Shown here piece by piece: positions 43,978 through 56,409 of a stretch of 64,000 bases of DNA (position 1 is its first letter; every line of letters begins with the position of its first letter). This stretch comes from Prorocentrum cordatum. Lineage: Eukaryota > Sar > Dinophyceae > Prorocentrales > Prorocentraceae. The position numbers and the translations under genes are program-made. The stretch covers positions 254,001 through 318,000 of the forward strand of contig CAUYUJ010011503.1 in NCBI GenBank assembly GCA_963575745.1. The letters are read 5' to 3'. Under the pieces are notes generated by a model that was given only the letters and a program-made list of their open reading frames with translations, made no database searches and was not told the DNA's origin.

Positions 43978-44025
<48 letters not shown>
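43978..44025. repeat. (GT)n tract
   Basis: About 22 uninterrupted GT units. Followed by a GAGT-rich stretch to about 44,190 and a (TC)n run at 44,204-44,229. Confidence 0.95.
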
Positions 44026-44027
<2 letters not shown>

Positions 44028-44284
44028 TCTGAGTGCGGAATTACCAGGAGTGTGAGTGAGTCTTCATATGAGTGATCCCGAACATGAGAAACCTGAGTAT
44101 CAGGAATCTAAGTGCGAGCGCATCTGAGTATGAGTGAGTCTGAACATGAATGAGTCTACATGTGAGTGAGTCAGAGAATGATGACCTGAGGATGGGAGGT
44201 GTGTTCTCTCTCTCTCTCTCTCTCTCTCCCTCGCGTTCCGCGCGGTCTACGTAATAATTATTCACTGCGTGGAGCTCCCCATAT

Positions 44285-45724
44285 GTGCATCTATTCGCAT
44301 GGACCTGTCCGCCGTGAATGTCTAGGCGCAAGAGCTTTCGAATATACACGGGCTTCAGTTGTGACGGTCTGGACATAAATCTAATTGCGAATGAATTGGA
44401 GTGTGAATGAGCCTCAGTAGTACGAGCGCGTCTTTGTGCATGAGCCTGGGGCCTCCTGGGGCCTCCTGAAACCTACTGGGGCTTCCTGGGGTCTCCAGGA
44501 GCCTCTTGGGGCCTCCTGGGACCTCCTGGGGAGGTTTCGTGCCCAAGGAGAGGCGCAATATATAGCAACAGAAATCGTACACCTAAAACATTGCGGATAT
44601 TAGAGCCACAGGAGAAGGGCAATCTATAGGAACACACGTAAAGCAGCAAGGACTCGTGCCCCAGGAGAGGCCCAATATATACGAACATAAGCAAAACATG
44701 TAGGATTGTGTACACAGGGGAAGGACAAGTTATAGAAACATACGTATAACATCAAATAATCGTGCTCCAGGTGAGGCCCAATCGATAGGAGCATACGTAA
44801 AACACATGGGATTGGAGCCACTCCTGTTGCCTTCTGAGGCCTCTTGCTCCTGGGGCCTGTCGGGGCCTCCTGTTGCCTTCCGAGGCCTCCTGGCGCTTCC
44901 TGTTGCCTCCTGGGGCCTCCTGTGGTTTCCTGAGGCCTTCTGGAGCTTCCTGGGGCCTCCTGGAGCCTCTTGGGACATCCTGTGGCCTCTTGAGTCTTTC
45001 TGTGGCCTCCTGATGCCTCCTGGGACCTCATGTGGTCTCCTGGGGCCTCCTGGAGCCTGTGGGAGCCTCCTGTGGCATCCTGAGAAGAATCTGCGCCCAC
45101 GAGCCTGGCCACCAAAACAAGCAAACCGCTCGAGACATCCTCAAAATCTGGCCCACCTGGGAGGTCAAAATGAGCGCCTCGCTCGAGACATCCTCCAAAT
45201 CTGCTCCGAAAACGAAAGATGCTGGCACAGAAAACAAGCAAACCGCTCGAGACATCCCCACAAAATTCCGCGAACGGGACCCCGTGAAATACCCCCCCGC
45301 CGCCCCCCTTAGAGTGCTGAGACGAGCGAATCGCCTGAGACATCCTCCAAATCTGCTCCGAAAACGAAACATGTTGGATCAGAAAATGGCCAAACCGCCT
45401 GAGACATCCCCACAAAATTCCGCGAACGGGACCCAGTGAAATACCCCCCCGCCGCCCCCCTTAGATTGCTGAGACGAGCGAATCGCCTGAGTCTGAGTGA
45501 TGACTGAGTCTGAGTGATGAGAGAGCATGAGTGAGTCTGGGTGATGAGTGAATCTGAGTGGTGGGTCTGAGTGATGAGTGGTGAGTGATGGGTGTGGTGT
45601 TCTGTCCTGTTCTGTGTCCTTCCGGCGCGGTCCGCCAATAACAAGAACCCCATCTTTGGATATGGGGAATAAATCTTTGGATATGGGGAACAAGAACCCC
45701 ATCTTTGGATATGGGGAACAAGAA
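44285..45724. repeat. 1.44-kb tandem duplication, left copy
   Basis: Begins GTGCATCTATTCGCATGGAC. It contains a CTCCTGGGGCCTC block (44,445-44,530), about five GCCCCAGGAGAGGC units of some 60 bp (44,540-44,780), a second CTCCTGTGGCC block (44,815-45,075), GAGACATCC-family repeats (45,120-45,430), and a TGAGTGATGAGT and ATCTTTGGATATGGGGA tail. No gene is recognised; open frames are repeat artefacts. Confidence 0.9.
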
Positions 45725-47116
45725 GTGCATCTATTCGCATGGACCTGTCCGCCGTGAGTGTCTAGGCGCAAGAGCTTTCGAATATACACGGGCTTCAGTT
45801 GTGACGGTCAGGACATAAATCTAACTGCGAATGAATTGGAGTGTGAATGAACCTCAGTAGTACGAACGCGTCTTTGTGCATGAGCCTGGGGCCTCCTGGG
45901 GCCTCCTGAAACCTACTGGGGTTTCCTGGGGTCTCCAGGAGCTTCTTGGGGCCTCCTGGGACCTCCTAGGGAGGTTTCGTGCCCCAGGAGAGGCGCAATC
46001 TATAGCAACAGACGTACATAAACCATTGCGGATACGTGCCACAGGAGAAGGGCAATCTATAGGAACACGCGTCAAACACAAAGGACTCGTGCCCCAGGAG
46101 AGGCCCAATATATGTATATATATATATATATATATATAGGAACATTAGTAAAATATGTAGGGTTGTGTACACAGGAGAAGGACAATCTATAGAAACATAC
46201 GTAAAACATCAAAAGACTCGTGCTCCAGGTGAGGCCCAATCGATAGGAGCATACGTAAAACACATGGGATTGGAGCCACTCCTGTTGCCTTCTGAAGCCT
46301 CCTGCTCCTGGGGCCTCTCGGGGCCTCCTGTTGCCTTCCGAGGCCTCCTGGCGCTTCCTGTTGCCTCGTGGGGCCTCCTGTGGTTTCCTGAGGCCGTCCG
46401 GAGCTTCCTGGGGCCTCCTGGAGCCTCTTGGGACATCCTGTGGCCTCTTGAGTCTTTCTGTGGCCTCCTGATGCCTCCTGGGACCTCATGATGTCTCCTG
46501 GGGCCTCCTGGAGCCTGTTGGAGCCTCCTGTGGCATCCAGAGAAGAATATGCGCCCACGAGCCTGGCCACCAAAACAAGCAAACCGATCGAGACATCCTC
46601 AAAATCTGGCCCACCAGGGGGGTGAAAATGAGCGCCTCGCTCGAGACATCCTCCAAATCTGCTCCGAAAGCGAAGGATGCTGGCACAGAAAACAGGCAAA
46701 CCGCTCGAGACATCCCCACAAAATTCCGCGAACGGGACCCCGTGAAATACCCCCCCGCCGCCCCCCTTAGAGTGCTGAGACGAGCGAATCGCCTGAGACA
46801 TCCTCCAAATCTGCTCCGAAAACGAAACATGTTGGATCAGAAAATGGCCAAACCGCCTGAGACATCCCCACAAAATTCCGCGAACGGGACCCCGTGAAAT
46901 ACCCCCCCGCCGCCCCCCTTAGATTGCTGAGACGAGCGAATCGCCTGAGTCTGAGTGATGACTGAGTCTGAGTGATGAGAGAGCATGAGTGAGTCTGAAT
47001 GATGAGTGAATCTGAGTGGTGAGTCTGAGTGATGAGTGGTGGGTGTGGTGTTCTGTCCTGTGTCCTTCCGGCGCGGTCCGCCAATAACAAGAACCCCATC
47101 TTTGGATATGGGGAAT
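45725..47116. repeat. 1.44-kb tandem duplication, right copy
   Basis: Starts with the same GTGCATCTATTCGCATGGAC and follows the left copy with few substitutions. Differences include an inserted (TA)n run at 46,108-46,138 and a shorter tail with one, not three, ATCTTTGGATATGGGGA units. Confidence 0.9.
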
Positions 47117-47459
47117 TAGACAAAAAAACGATAGAAACAAAACCCTGGTTCCTATCCCGCAGTTCAACGCCTTTAGCACAAGGAACTGGACCGCAGATTT
47201 CCGCGTCCATCCCGCCAGCATCACGAGAAAAAAAAACTGGCGACCTAGTGCAACTCGATGGCATTTCAGAGGGAAGAGGAGAAAGGAGGAGAGGGAAGGA
47301 GGCAAGCGGAAAGGGGGAGCACAATCACAGCCAGCAGGCTCCATGTGCAAATACCAGAATAGCTACAGGCAGGAACCGCGACTGAAAAGACAGCGGCCTG
47401 TACAGACAAGCGTTGGAATTTCGAAAGGTTTTGGGCCGGAGGCACCCTGGCGCCCCGAA
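47117..47459. other. No gene recognised
   Basis: Purine-rich sequence with AGGAGAAAGGAGG runs near 47,270-47,310. No supported feature. Confidence 0.4.
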
Positions 47460-48365
47460 TTAGCCGAAACCCCAACGGCGGCAGAGAACCAAGCCCGTGG
47501 CACAGGAGCCCGGGGTCGGCAGCCTGCGGCCAGGGAGAGGCCACATAGGCGTGCGAAGAACACTATACATAATACCTCCCATGCAACAGAGCGACGAAGG
47601 AGAGGCGAGCGGAGAACGAGGGGGGAGGGAGGGAAGGAGGAAAGGAAAGGGAAAACAGGAAAAACAGCAGCCAGTGCACACCGGATGGGCAAGGAAGGAA
47701 AAACAACATATTGCGCTCACTGCCTCACTTGTCCCCGCCGAACCGCTCCCCGTCGTGCTGGGCGTAGTGGTGCCGCTGGTATCCGTCGTATTCGTCATAC
47801 TCATGGTGCTGCCCTCGGTCGTATTACTCTCAGTTATGCTGGGCGTAGTTGTGCCACTGATAGTCGTCGTACTCGTCGTACTCGTGGTGCTGCTCTCGGT
47901 CGTACTGCTCGCCGACAAGCTGGACGTAGTGGTGCCGCTGGTTCCTGTCGTACCCGTCATGCTCGGGGTGCTGCCTTCGGCCGTACTCCTCGCCGACGTG
48001 CTGGGCGTAGTGGTGCCGCTAGTACCCGTCGTACTCGTCATACTCGTTTTGCTGCTCTCGGTCGTACTACTCACCGACGTGCTGGGCGTAGTGGTGCTGC
48101 CAGTAGCAGTCGTGCTCGTCATAGCCGTGGTGCTGTTTTGGGTCGTACTGCTCGCCGACGTGCTGGACGTAGTGGTGTCGCTGGTGCCGGTCGTACTCGT
48201 CGTACTCGTGGTGCTGCTCTCGGTCGTACTTCTCTCCGCCGTGCTGGGCGTAGTGGTGCCGCTGGTATCGGTCGTATTCGTCGTGCTCGTGGTGCTGCTC
48301 TCGGTCGTACTACTCTCCGAGGTGCTGGGCGTAGTGGTGATGTAAGCAACGATCGTACTCATCAT
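47460..48365 (-). repeat. 78-bp minisatellite; minus strand reads as Ser/Thr-rich mucin-like repeat
   Basis: About seven units of 78 bp span 47,750-48,360 (words GTGCTGGGCGTAGTGGTGCC and CTGCTCTCGGTCGTACT). On the minus strand a frame opens with ATG ATG (MMSTIVAYITTTPSTSESS) and encodes 26-residue units such as STTESSTTSTTSTTGTSG, about two thirds Ser and Thr, as in mucins or cell-wall glycoproteins. No signal peptide is evident at that start, the C-terminal 100 residues look non-coding, and because 78 is a multiple of three every frame stays open. I call it a repeat and note the coding possibility only. Confidence 0.55.
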
Positions 48366-48539
48366 ACTCGTTTTGTTGCTTTCCGTTGTACTGCTCGCCG
48401 GCGTGTATCGGGGGCCGCGACCAGCTTATTGTGCAGCCCCCCCCCCCCTTTCCCTGCTCCCCCCCTTTCTGGATTGACCCGGCCGCATCTATTCCTCCTC
48501 GGACTCCTCCTCCTCCTCGCACCTCGGGGGGGACTGGCT

Positions 48540-48840
48540 CAGACGGGGGATCGGCGATACATAGACGATAGATGGGCGATATGCCCCCCGCCGAGCGCAA
48601 ATGCGGACGTTCCTGGACGGGGTGGGCTATCCGGCCCCTGTCAGCGATGGATGGGTGATTGAGGGTCGATGCGTTCCCCTTTGAGCCTATCCCTCCTGAA
48701 CGTTGGTCCTGAATAAGCCCCCGATGGTAAATCCACATGCAACTGGGCGGGGTGGGCTATCACGCCTCCATCGGCGATGAGCGGGCGATTGGGAGTCGGT
48801 GTCACCTCTGGGCCTCTCCCCCCGAACGTTGATCCTGACC
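48540..48840. repeat. 130-bp duplication
   Basis: GGGGTGGGCTAT occurs at about 48,619 and 48,749 and GAACGTTGGTCCTGA / GAACGTTGATCCTGA about 128 bases apart. A partial third copy lies near 48,545. Confidence 0.7.
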
Positions 48841-49450
48841 TTCTGCTCCCAGGTTTTCGGGCCATAACTCTGGCCTCTGGCGGCCGTTCGAGACGATCCT
48901 GGCACCTCTGGAACGCTCTCGACGAAGCGCAACTCATGGAAACCACCCCGAGCCTCGAAGACACGTCCCCCCTGACAACGCTGCCCCAGAGGGGGTGGGC
49001 AAGGCCTGTGCTTCACTCTTCATCGCTTGATATTCGGCTTTCGTGGTCACCCCACTAGTCCACTAGGGCTGATTTGGTCTAGAGCGTTGCCTCTTCTAGA
49101 CCCCTTCTTCCCCGGCTGCCCCCTCTGAACCTATCCGCCCCTACATGTAAATCTTAAGAAAAAAGTGAAAGCATGAAGTAGGAAGGCGGATGAAGTAGAT
49201 TGGGTCAAGCCCCCACCCCGAGACTAACAACACAAAGCGAACGCAGATCGATTCTCGAAGTAGGAAGGCGGCGAAAGTAGATTGGGATCCCGGAAACCAA
49301 CAATACCTGCTGCTTTCAAAGACCGAGGGGCAACGATGACCCTGACTCGAGAGGGGGAGGGACCGAGGATCGAGAATGCTCGGCTCTCCACCCCCGAGGG
49401 TCGAAGGCGACGCCTCGTGCCACCTCTCTTGCCCCTCCACCCTCGCTGGC
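48841..49450. other. No gene recognised
   Basis: A short duplicated GTAGGAAGGCGG..AAGTAGATTGGG segment lies at 49,180-49,205 and 49,260-49,290. No supported gene. Confidence 0.4.
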
Positions 49451-49454
49451 GTCG

Positions 49455-49980
<526 letters not shown>

Positions 49981-50635
49981 TCGGTCACGGCTGGGTTCCC
50001 CGACCTGGATCTACGGAGCAGCCCGAAAACCAGACCCCCTCCTGCGCTTAGCTTGGTCTTGTTTCAGCGCTTCCCTCCTCCTCCCCCCTGCCTCCTCCGT
50101 TCGCCTCTCTCTGGCCCTCCCCCCTCCCGAGCAGCTGCCCTGATAGGCAGGGCAGCGGGGAGCTAGCTGCAATCGGCGCTCACGGAGACCCCTGAGTGGC
50201 CGACCGGTCGGGTAAGCCACCAGTCACGTCCTTTGAGCACTGTCATCCACCAGTGGCCGGAGTGCGAACAACAGATTGCTGTACCCTCCCCCCTCCTCTT
50301 CGCGGATCTGGCTGGCGAAGTGGCGAGAGAGCCTTGGAGCAGCTGGCCTTGCCGTTCCAGGCGGTTCAGTCGGCGAAGGGCCTCGGCATCGACGCGGCGG
50401 CGGGCAGGCGCCGGGTGTGCAGCAAGGCCTCGACGAGGCTGAGCGGCGGCGCGCGGTCATTTCGGCGCATCTTGCGCCTGATGCGGGCAGCGGCCTTCGG
50501 TTGACCGGTGCGCTCGCAGCGACCGCCTACGGGCACCAGGCCTCCGGACTTGCCCCGAGTCGTGTCCTGGCGCTGCGGCTGCCCAGGGGGTGGGCGACGC
50601 CGCCAGACGGAGGTGTCCGACCTCGGGGAGGGGGA

Positions 50636-50825
50636 GGAGGAGGAGGAGGAGGAGGAGGAGGAGGAGAGGAGGAGGAGGAGGAGGAGGAGAGGAGGAGGAG
50701 GAGGAGGAGAGGAGGAGGAGGAGGAGAGAGGAGGAGAGGAGGAGGAGAGAGGAGGAGGAGGAGGAGGAGGAGGAGGAGGAGGAGGAGGAGGAGGAGGAGG
50801 AGGAGGAGGAGGAGGAGGAGGAGGT
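50636..50825. repeat. (GAG)n tract
   Basis: About 190 bases of GAG with single-base interruptions. Upstream, 50,000-50,630 has no supported feature. Confidence 0.95.
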
Positions 50826-50999
50826 GGGGGAGGGCTCATGGGCCCGAGCGTGTTGCTGCGCAAGCGAGTCGTCGAGTCGTGGTGCGGCCTGTGCTTCTCG
50901 GCGCCCCAGCTCCACGCGTGCATCCAGCGGGCAAGGCCGCATGTGCGGAGTGCCCTGCCTTTTGGCGGGGGCTCGCGGGAGGCGGAGGGTCTGTGGGCC

Positions 51000-52165
51000 G
51001 CTCGGAGCGCTGCAGGCCATCCTGGTGGACCTCGGCTGGTCGCCCCTCTCCGCCACGCAGCGGATTTGGCCTACGCCCGAAGGCCAGGACAAGTGGTTCG
51101 TGCCCAGTGCTGGCGACCCCGAGTTCTGGAGCTGCGCGGAGTTCCAGGGCGTGTTGTGGTTACGATGTGGAGGCCGATCTTCGGGCTCGGCTGTGGGGGC
51201 AGGCCTCTGCACATGAGGCGGACGAGGACTTGCTGGAGGGCGCTGGCTTCTGGCAGATCGCGCGCGCAATGCGCGGCTCGAAGTCCCACGGCTTGCTGTC
51301 GGAGAAGGGGGCCCAAACTCCGTGGTGGCTGGCAAGCAGTGGCCCAAATCCCGCAGGTCCGAGGCAGGCACCGCGCTGTCCGACGAGGTCTGCAGGCGAT
51401 GCGGGCGAGGGCGCGAAACCCTGGCCAGCAAGGTCTGGCTATCCCAAGCCAAGTGAAGGATGAGACCTTCGAGAAGTCGGACGGGTTTCTCCCTCGGGCG
51501 CTCGCAGAGGTCGAGGAGCAGTCCGCCCAATGGCATCCTCGACGCGCGGCGACACGGTGCCCACAGCCTTCGGCGATTGCTCGGGCGGCATCCTCTCCTC
51601 GGATCTGGGGAAACTCCAAGGTACCGATAGCGCTACTCTCCGGGGCCCCTCCCAGAGTGATTTGAGGGCCGCCCAGGAGGCTGAAAAAGGGGAAGACGAG
51701 GAAGTGTAGCGCAGCGGTATGGGTACCTTTGCCTCCTCCGAGAATCCGCGCCGCCGCCACGTCGGGACGGCCATCGTGGTCCTGCAGTGAGGCCCTGCGG
51801 GCGAGCGGGACCCAGCCGGGGGCCGAACGGTCCAGCTGGCTGGCTGGCGCCAGAGGGTGCCCCGCGCGGAGGTCTTCGCCCTCGTGCTGGCGCTCGGGGA
51901 CGCCACGGGCGACTTGCGGGTGCATCACGGAGCACGAGCCGTTGTCCCGTGCGTGGCGCGAGCGGCTTTTCTGTGTTAGCGCATCTCTTGGGTGGAGAAA
52001 GAGGAAAGCAGAGGGGACGAATAGGACCAAGGGCACCGCGCACTGCGTGGCGCGGGAGGCTGCCTGGTGCTGGCCAGGACGGGCTGCGGGCCGCCTGCGC
52101 GTCGTGCGGTGCTGGGGAGGTGCAGGTGGAGCGGGTGGCGTCGCACACGGAGGAGCACGTCCATC
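51000..52165 (+). pseudogene. LINE 4: post-RT region, zinc finger and RNase H-like remnant
   Basis: Recognisable order of a dinoflagellate LINE C-terminal half. GALQAILVDLGWSPLSATQR (from about 51,009) and ARLWGQASAHEADEDLLEGA (about 51,185) match the post-RT region, then CRRCGRGRETLASKVW (about 51,391) resembles the C-x2-C zinc segment, and VKDETFEKSDGFLPRALAE (about 51,450) follows it. An RNase H-like part reads SSENPRRRHVGTAIVVLQ (about 51,738) then QRVPRAEVFALVLALGDATG (about 51,850). Frames change at least three times and stops interrupt. The first RNase H Asp (usually T-D-G-S) is not visible. The match is by motif memory, so moderate confidence. Confidence 0.6.
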
Positions 52166-52580
52166 TCCGCGCCCCTCCTCCTCCTCCTCCTCCTTCTCCT
52201 CCTCCTCCTTCTCCTCCTCATACTCCTCCTCTTCCTCCTCCTCCTCCTTCGCCCTCGTCCTCGTCCTCCTCCTCCTCGTCCTCCTCCTCCTCCTCCTACT
52301 CCTTCTCCTCCTCTGCCCTCCTGCGCCCTCCTCCTCCTCCTCCTCCTCCTCCTCCTTCTCCTCCCCCTGGCACGGAGATCCAGCATGACTCCTTCCAAGC
52401 TTTACGACGAGGCCAGCAGTGGCGCAGCCTCAGATGCATACATCAAGCCCTCCTCCTCCTCCTCCTGCTCCTCCTCCTCCGCCCTCCTCCTCCTCCTCCT
52501 CCACCGCCTCCTCCTCCTCTTCCTCCTCCGCCCTCCTCCTCCTCCTCCTCCGCCTCCTCCTCCTCCGCCCTCCTCCTCCC
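52166..52580. repeat. (CTC)n tracts splitting the RNase H-like region
   Basis: Two CTC/CCT blocks, 52,166-52,375 and 52,447-52,580, separated by 70 unique bases. They lie between the two recognisable parts of the LINE 4 RNase H-like domain. Confidence 0.9.
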
Positions 52581-52584
52581 CATG

Positions 52585-53003
52585 CGTTCCCTCTTCTTGG
52601 CGCAGGACAGCGCTGCGGCGGACATGCTTGCGGGGGCCGCTGCCGAGCGTGGCCGTCGCCCGGGGCTTGTCGGCCCCACGCCCCGCACCGACCAGATTGA
52701 CGCGATCGCGTCCTGGAGCGCCGCACGGCGAGGCAGGCGCTGGAGCTGGCGCGAGAAAAGGCAAGCGTGCGGCAGGCCCTCGGCGCCTGGCCCGCACTCC
52801 TGCTCGCATCGGGGCTCGGCAATCAGGTCAATGAGCTGCGACGGTGTGGTGAGCGTTTGACGTGTGCGCGCTGCCACCGTGTGGTGTGCTCGCACAGTGT
52901 TTTGCAATTGTGTGGTACTGAGTGCCTGAGTGCCGAGGGCCGGCGATTCCAACGAGGCGCCTGGCGCATGCAATTGTTGGCGGTCGCATTGAACACTGTG
53001 TGA
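52585..53003 (+). pseudogene. LINE 4: end of RNase H-like domain and C-terminus
   Basis: QDSAAADMLAGAAAERG (from about 52,605) resembles the last RNase H motif (G-N-x-A-A-D-x-L-A-x2-A). After a frame change ARQALGAWPALLLASGLGNQ-like sequence and LTCARCHRVVCSHSVLQLCG (two Cys pairs) follow, as in LINE C-terminal zinc segments. The stop is near 53,003. Confidence 0.45.
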
Positions 53004-55200
53004 CCGGTGCACATGGGATAAACGAGCAGTTTGGCGGCACGCCCATGCTTGCTTGCTGGCCTGAATGTGCTGCGACGCTTGCCAGAGGTGTGGCCGATCT
53101 ATCACTGGCAACGGCCCAAAGAACATGGTCCGTGTGCCCTAGTCCCACGCATAAAGGAGGAGAACATCTCTCCCGACTTCGTCGTGATCTGTATCCCTGT
53201 CGAGAGGGGGATCCGAGGACCATCCTTCGTGCGCGAGCGACGCGACTGAGCACGGCCGTGAGTCACCTCCCCATTTGGCGAGTACGAAGCTGACGCCGTG
53301 GACTTCTCCTCGGGGGCGGAGCACACGAGGCGTGAACCCAGAACTGCTTTTGCAGGGTGCCCGGGGTCCGACCGAAAATGTTGGGCTCCTGTGGACATCG
53401 AAATGGGCTGCGGTGCTGGGGCGCCTGGCTCGACCAACGGGCACCAAAGCGGCGGAGGTGGCCTGGTGCGGCACACCGGGGAATGCGTGCTTTCTTCCCA
53501 ATGCCGTTGGTGGAGGTTGGTCGTGCAAACTGTTCGGGACGGACCGCTGAAGTGAGGAGTGGGGGTCGACGGTGTGAAACCTGTATCGGGGGCGGGGGGC
53601 ATGCCGAGCTGGGGGCTTTCCTCCTCCATCCTCCTCCTCCTCCTCCTCCTCCTCCCCCCTCCACCTCCTCGTCCTCCTCTTCCTGCTCCTGCTCTAGCTC
53701 GTGTTCCTCCTCCCTCCTCCGTCTCTCTCTTCTTTCCTTTTCCTCCCTTTTCCTCCCTTTTCCTCCCTTCTGTTCCCCCCCCCCTCCTCCTCCGTGTTCG
53801 TCCGGCCCCCTCCCTGCGCCGCCCGGGCCAGCGCGGCGACCGTCCTGCACCGCCTCCGGGCCCTCCGCCACGGCCTCCTCTGGCTCCGCGGCGTCGGCCT
53901 TCCCGGGCGGAAGGCCCGACGTCGGCAACACGGCCGGCCACACGCTGGGGAGGTCCCCCCGGGCACCTTGTGGCCTCTGCCGCGGCGGCCTTGGGTTGCG
54001 CGCGGCGTGCGCCGGTCCAGGCTGGGCCTGCCTGGGCCCAGAGTCGGTGCGTACTAAGCCGTCGCACAAACCCGCGCGTGGCGTTTTATGATAGCGTCGA
54101 GATGGGCTCCTCCCGTGCTACTTCCGCGCGAAAGGGCGAGCGGAGGCTGACGCCCGTTCAGATCGCGCCGTGCTGGCACCCGTTCCCACAAGAATCCGAG
54201 CGGGCTGCATCGAGAGAAAACGGATCAAAGACCCGAGATTTCTACGTCCAAGATTTTTCTTTTACGCATCAGACGCCCACCAGACTCCGCCCCTGCTCCG
54301 ATACAATATTCAACCCGCCTCACCTCAAGGTGGCGATCACAATTCTCATCGTACGGCTGCGAGGCTTTATAGCGGCAGACATCGAGAGTGACAAATGGCA
54401 AGTAGAGGAATATGAGCACAAGATTTCGCAAGCCCTCCAAGGGGGTATTCGGGCAACTCCACGGAAGCGCCACCACCAAAACAGAGCTGATACGCGACAG
54501 CACCGACGCTGGGCCATGCTCAAGAATCCCCCATTCCAAATGAGCAATGACAGCCGCAGGGATAGGAAGATGGAAGGACAGAAGGGAAGGGGGGGAAAGA
54601 AATATTAGAGCGTTGTGAATGCATTTCCCCATGATCCGGACGACCATTTGTATAAGCGGGCATCACACAACACCAATCAATGATTCGCCTCAAAGCACAG
54701 TGCATGGAAGAAGGCTGGAATATACCCCGAATTCCAGACACGACGCGCGAAGAGGGAAATCACATGTTGGGCGCGCACACTCGCCAACTGTAAAAACTGA
54801 AACTCGAGGCGGGCACTGCGGTGCCTGGCGAGCGCGACGCTGCTCCGCAGCGGCTCACAAGGGCAAGCCTGGGCGGCGAAAGCGACCCAGGGTCGGCCAG
54901 CAGCGGCCGCAGGCACTGCTGGCCGACACCCTAGCGTCTAATAAGTTGAATCTAAAACGGTTTTACAACTATGGTGCTAGTAACCCCACCGGACGGGATG
55001 CTGCTCCTGCTAACGCAAGATGATGGCAATCCTCTTCGCCACGAACAACACATTTTCCGGAACGCCGACGCATAGGGTCCAAGAGCCGGGGCCGACCCCC
55101 GGCCACCATGCTAGTGGTATCGCCTCCCCATCCAGTGGATGGGTATGGGGTGCTGCTGTGGTTCTCCACCCTGCTTCCTTTGGGTGTGGGGTGGTGCTGC
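53004..55200. other. No gene recognised; CTC-rich block at 53,620-53,790
   Basis: A pyrimidine-rich block with CTC and TTTTCCTCCC repeats occupies 53,620-53,790. Elsewhere open frames exist on both strands but none has a recognisable domain. Confidence 0.35.
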
Positions 55201-55207
55201 GGTGCCG

Positions 55208-55343
55208 TAGGCGTCGTCGTTTTCGTCGTCGTCGTTTTTTGTCGTTTTCGTCGTCGTCGTCATCTTCGCTCTCTTCGCCTTCGTCGACGCCTTCGTCGTC
55301 GTCTTCGTCGTCGTCGTCTTCGACATCACCGTCGTCGTCGTCG

Positions 55344-55375
<32 letters not shown>

Positions 55376-55379
55376 GTAG
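55208..55379. repeat. (GTC)n tract
   Basis: GTCGTCGTT grading to GTCGTC units over about 170 bases. Confidence 0.95.
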
Positions 55380-55799
55380 GAGCCCCCGGAGAGCTCCCTA
55401 AAGGCGCCTCTGCGGTCCTCCAGAGGCCCAGGCGAAAGGCCGACAGCGTGCAACAACCCTCGACCCTCGACCCTCGAACCTGATCGACTCGGTCCTCGAT
55501 CTTCGACCTCGGACCTTCGACCTCGAACCTTGGTCATTGGACGTCGTCCCCCCCCGAGACTCTGCTCTCGGTCCTCGAGGCTGTCTCTGCACGTGTCTCT
55601 GTCGATCTCTCTCTCTCCCTCTCTCTCTGTCCTCGCACGCGCGGGGGACCAGGCAATGCCAAGGGGGGCGCCATTAGGGGGGATCGCAACCTCTTCGAGA
55701 AGAAAGCCCCTCAGGGACCCCCGAGCCCCACAGATCATCCCCAAACGTCCAAGATCGCCCAGAAGTCTCCTCGACCCATCCAGGCATCCGACGTCTGGT

Positions 55800-56175
55800 G
55801 TATGTCGACCCCCAGAAGGCTGGACCCCTTTCTCGGGACAGCTTTTTCGTTCTGGGCCGCCTCTTGTGGGTCCCTGGGGCCGGTGAGGGCCCCAGCAGGC
55901 CGAAAGTGACCAAACACTTTAGAGGCCTCCCAGACATTAGAAACGTGTGTATTTCGCGCGCGTGTGTGCATTTCGCTCCGACGACGTGTGTATTTCGCTC
56001 CCCAGAAATCTGGAACCCTTCGTCGGGACCGCTTTTTTATTCCAGGCCGTTTCTTGTCAGTCCCAGGGGCCGGTGCGGACCGCAGGATGGAGCATTTGAC
56101 CAAACACTTTAGAGGCCCCCAAGACGGGGGTGCAGAATCGATGAGGTCGGAGGAGCGCGCCGCATCGACAATACA
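55800..56175. repeat. 190-bp tandem duplication
   Basis: GGGGCCGGTG at 55,876 and 56,066 and GACCAAACACTTTAGAGGCC at 55,909 and 56,099 are 190 bases apart. It is followed at 56,160-56,300 by repeated CATCGGCGATGC palindromes, which recur near 57,545-57,630. Confidence 0.85.
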
Positions 56176-56409
56176 TCGGCGATACACCGACGATGTGTCG
56201 GCGATGCATCGCAGACGTCGGCGATGCAGAGGCGACGCCGACGTGAAGCAAACATAGACCACATCGAGCCGCATCGCCAATGCATCGGCGATGCGGCGCG
56301 ATCCCCCGACGTGATCTACTCGGACCCCATCTGAGCGGCCGGGACACTTCCAGTCATGATCTTCTTGCGGCGCGAGGTCGAGGGCTTCACCGGCCCGCTG
56401 GGCTCACGT

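Noticed and set aside
54050-54608. C-terminal half of a 349-residue plus-strand frame
   Set aside because: Composition looks partly protein-like, but no domain, no clear start and a CTC tract upstream create the frame.
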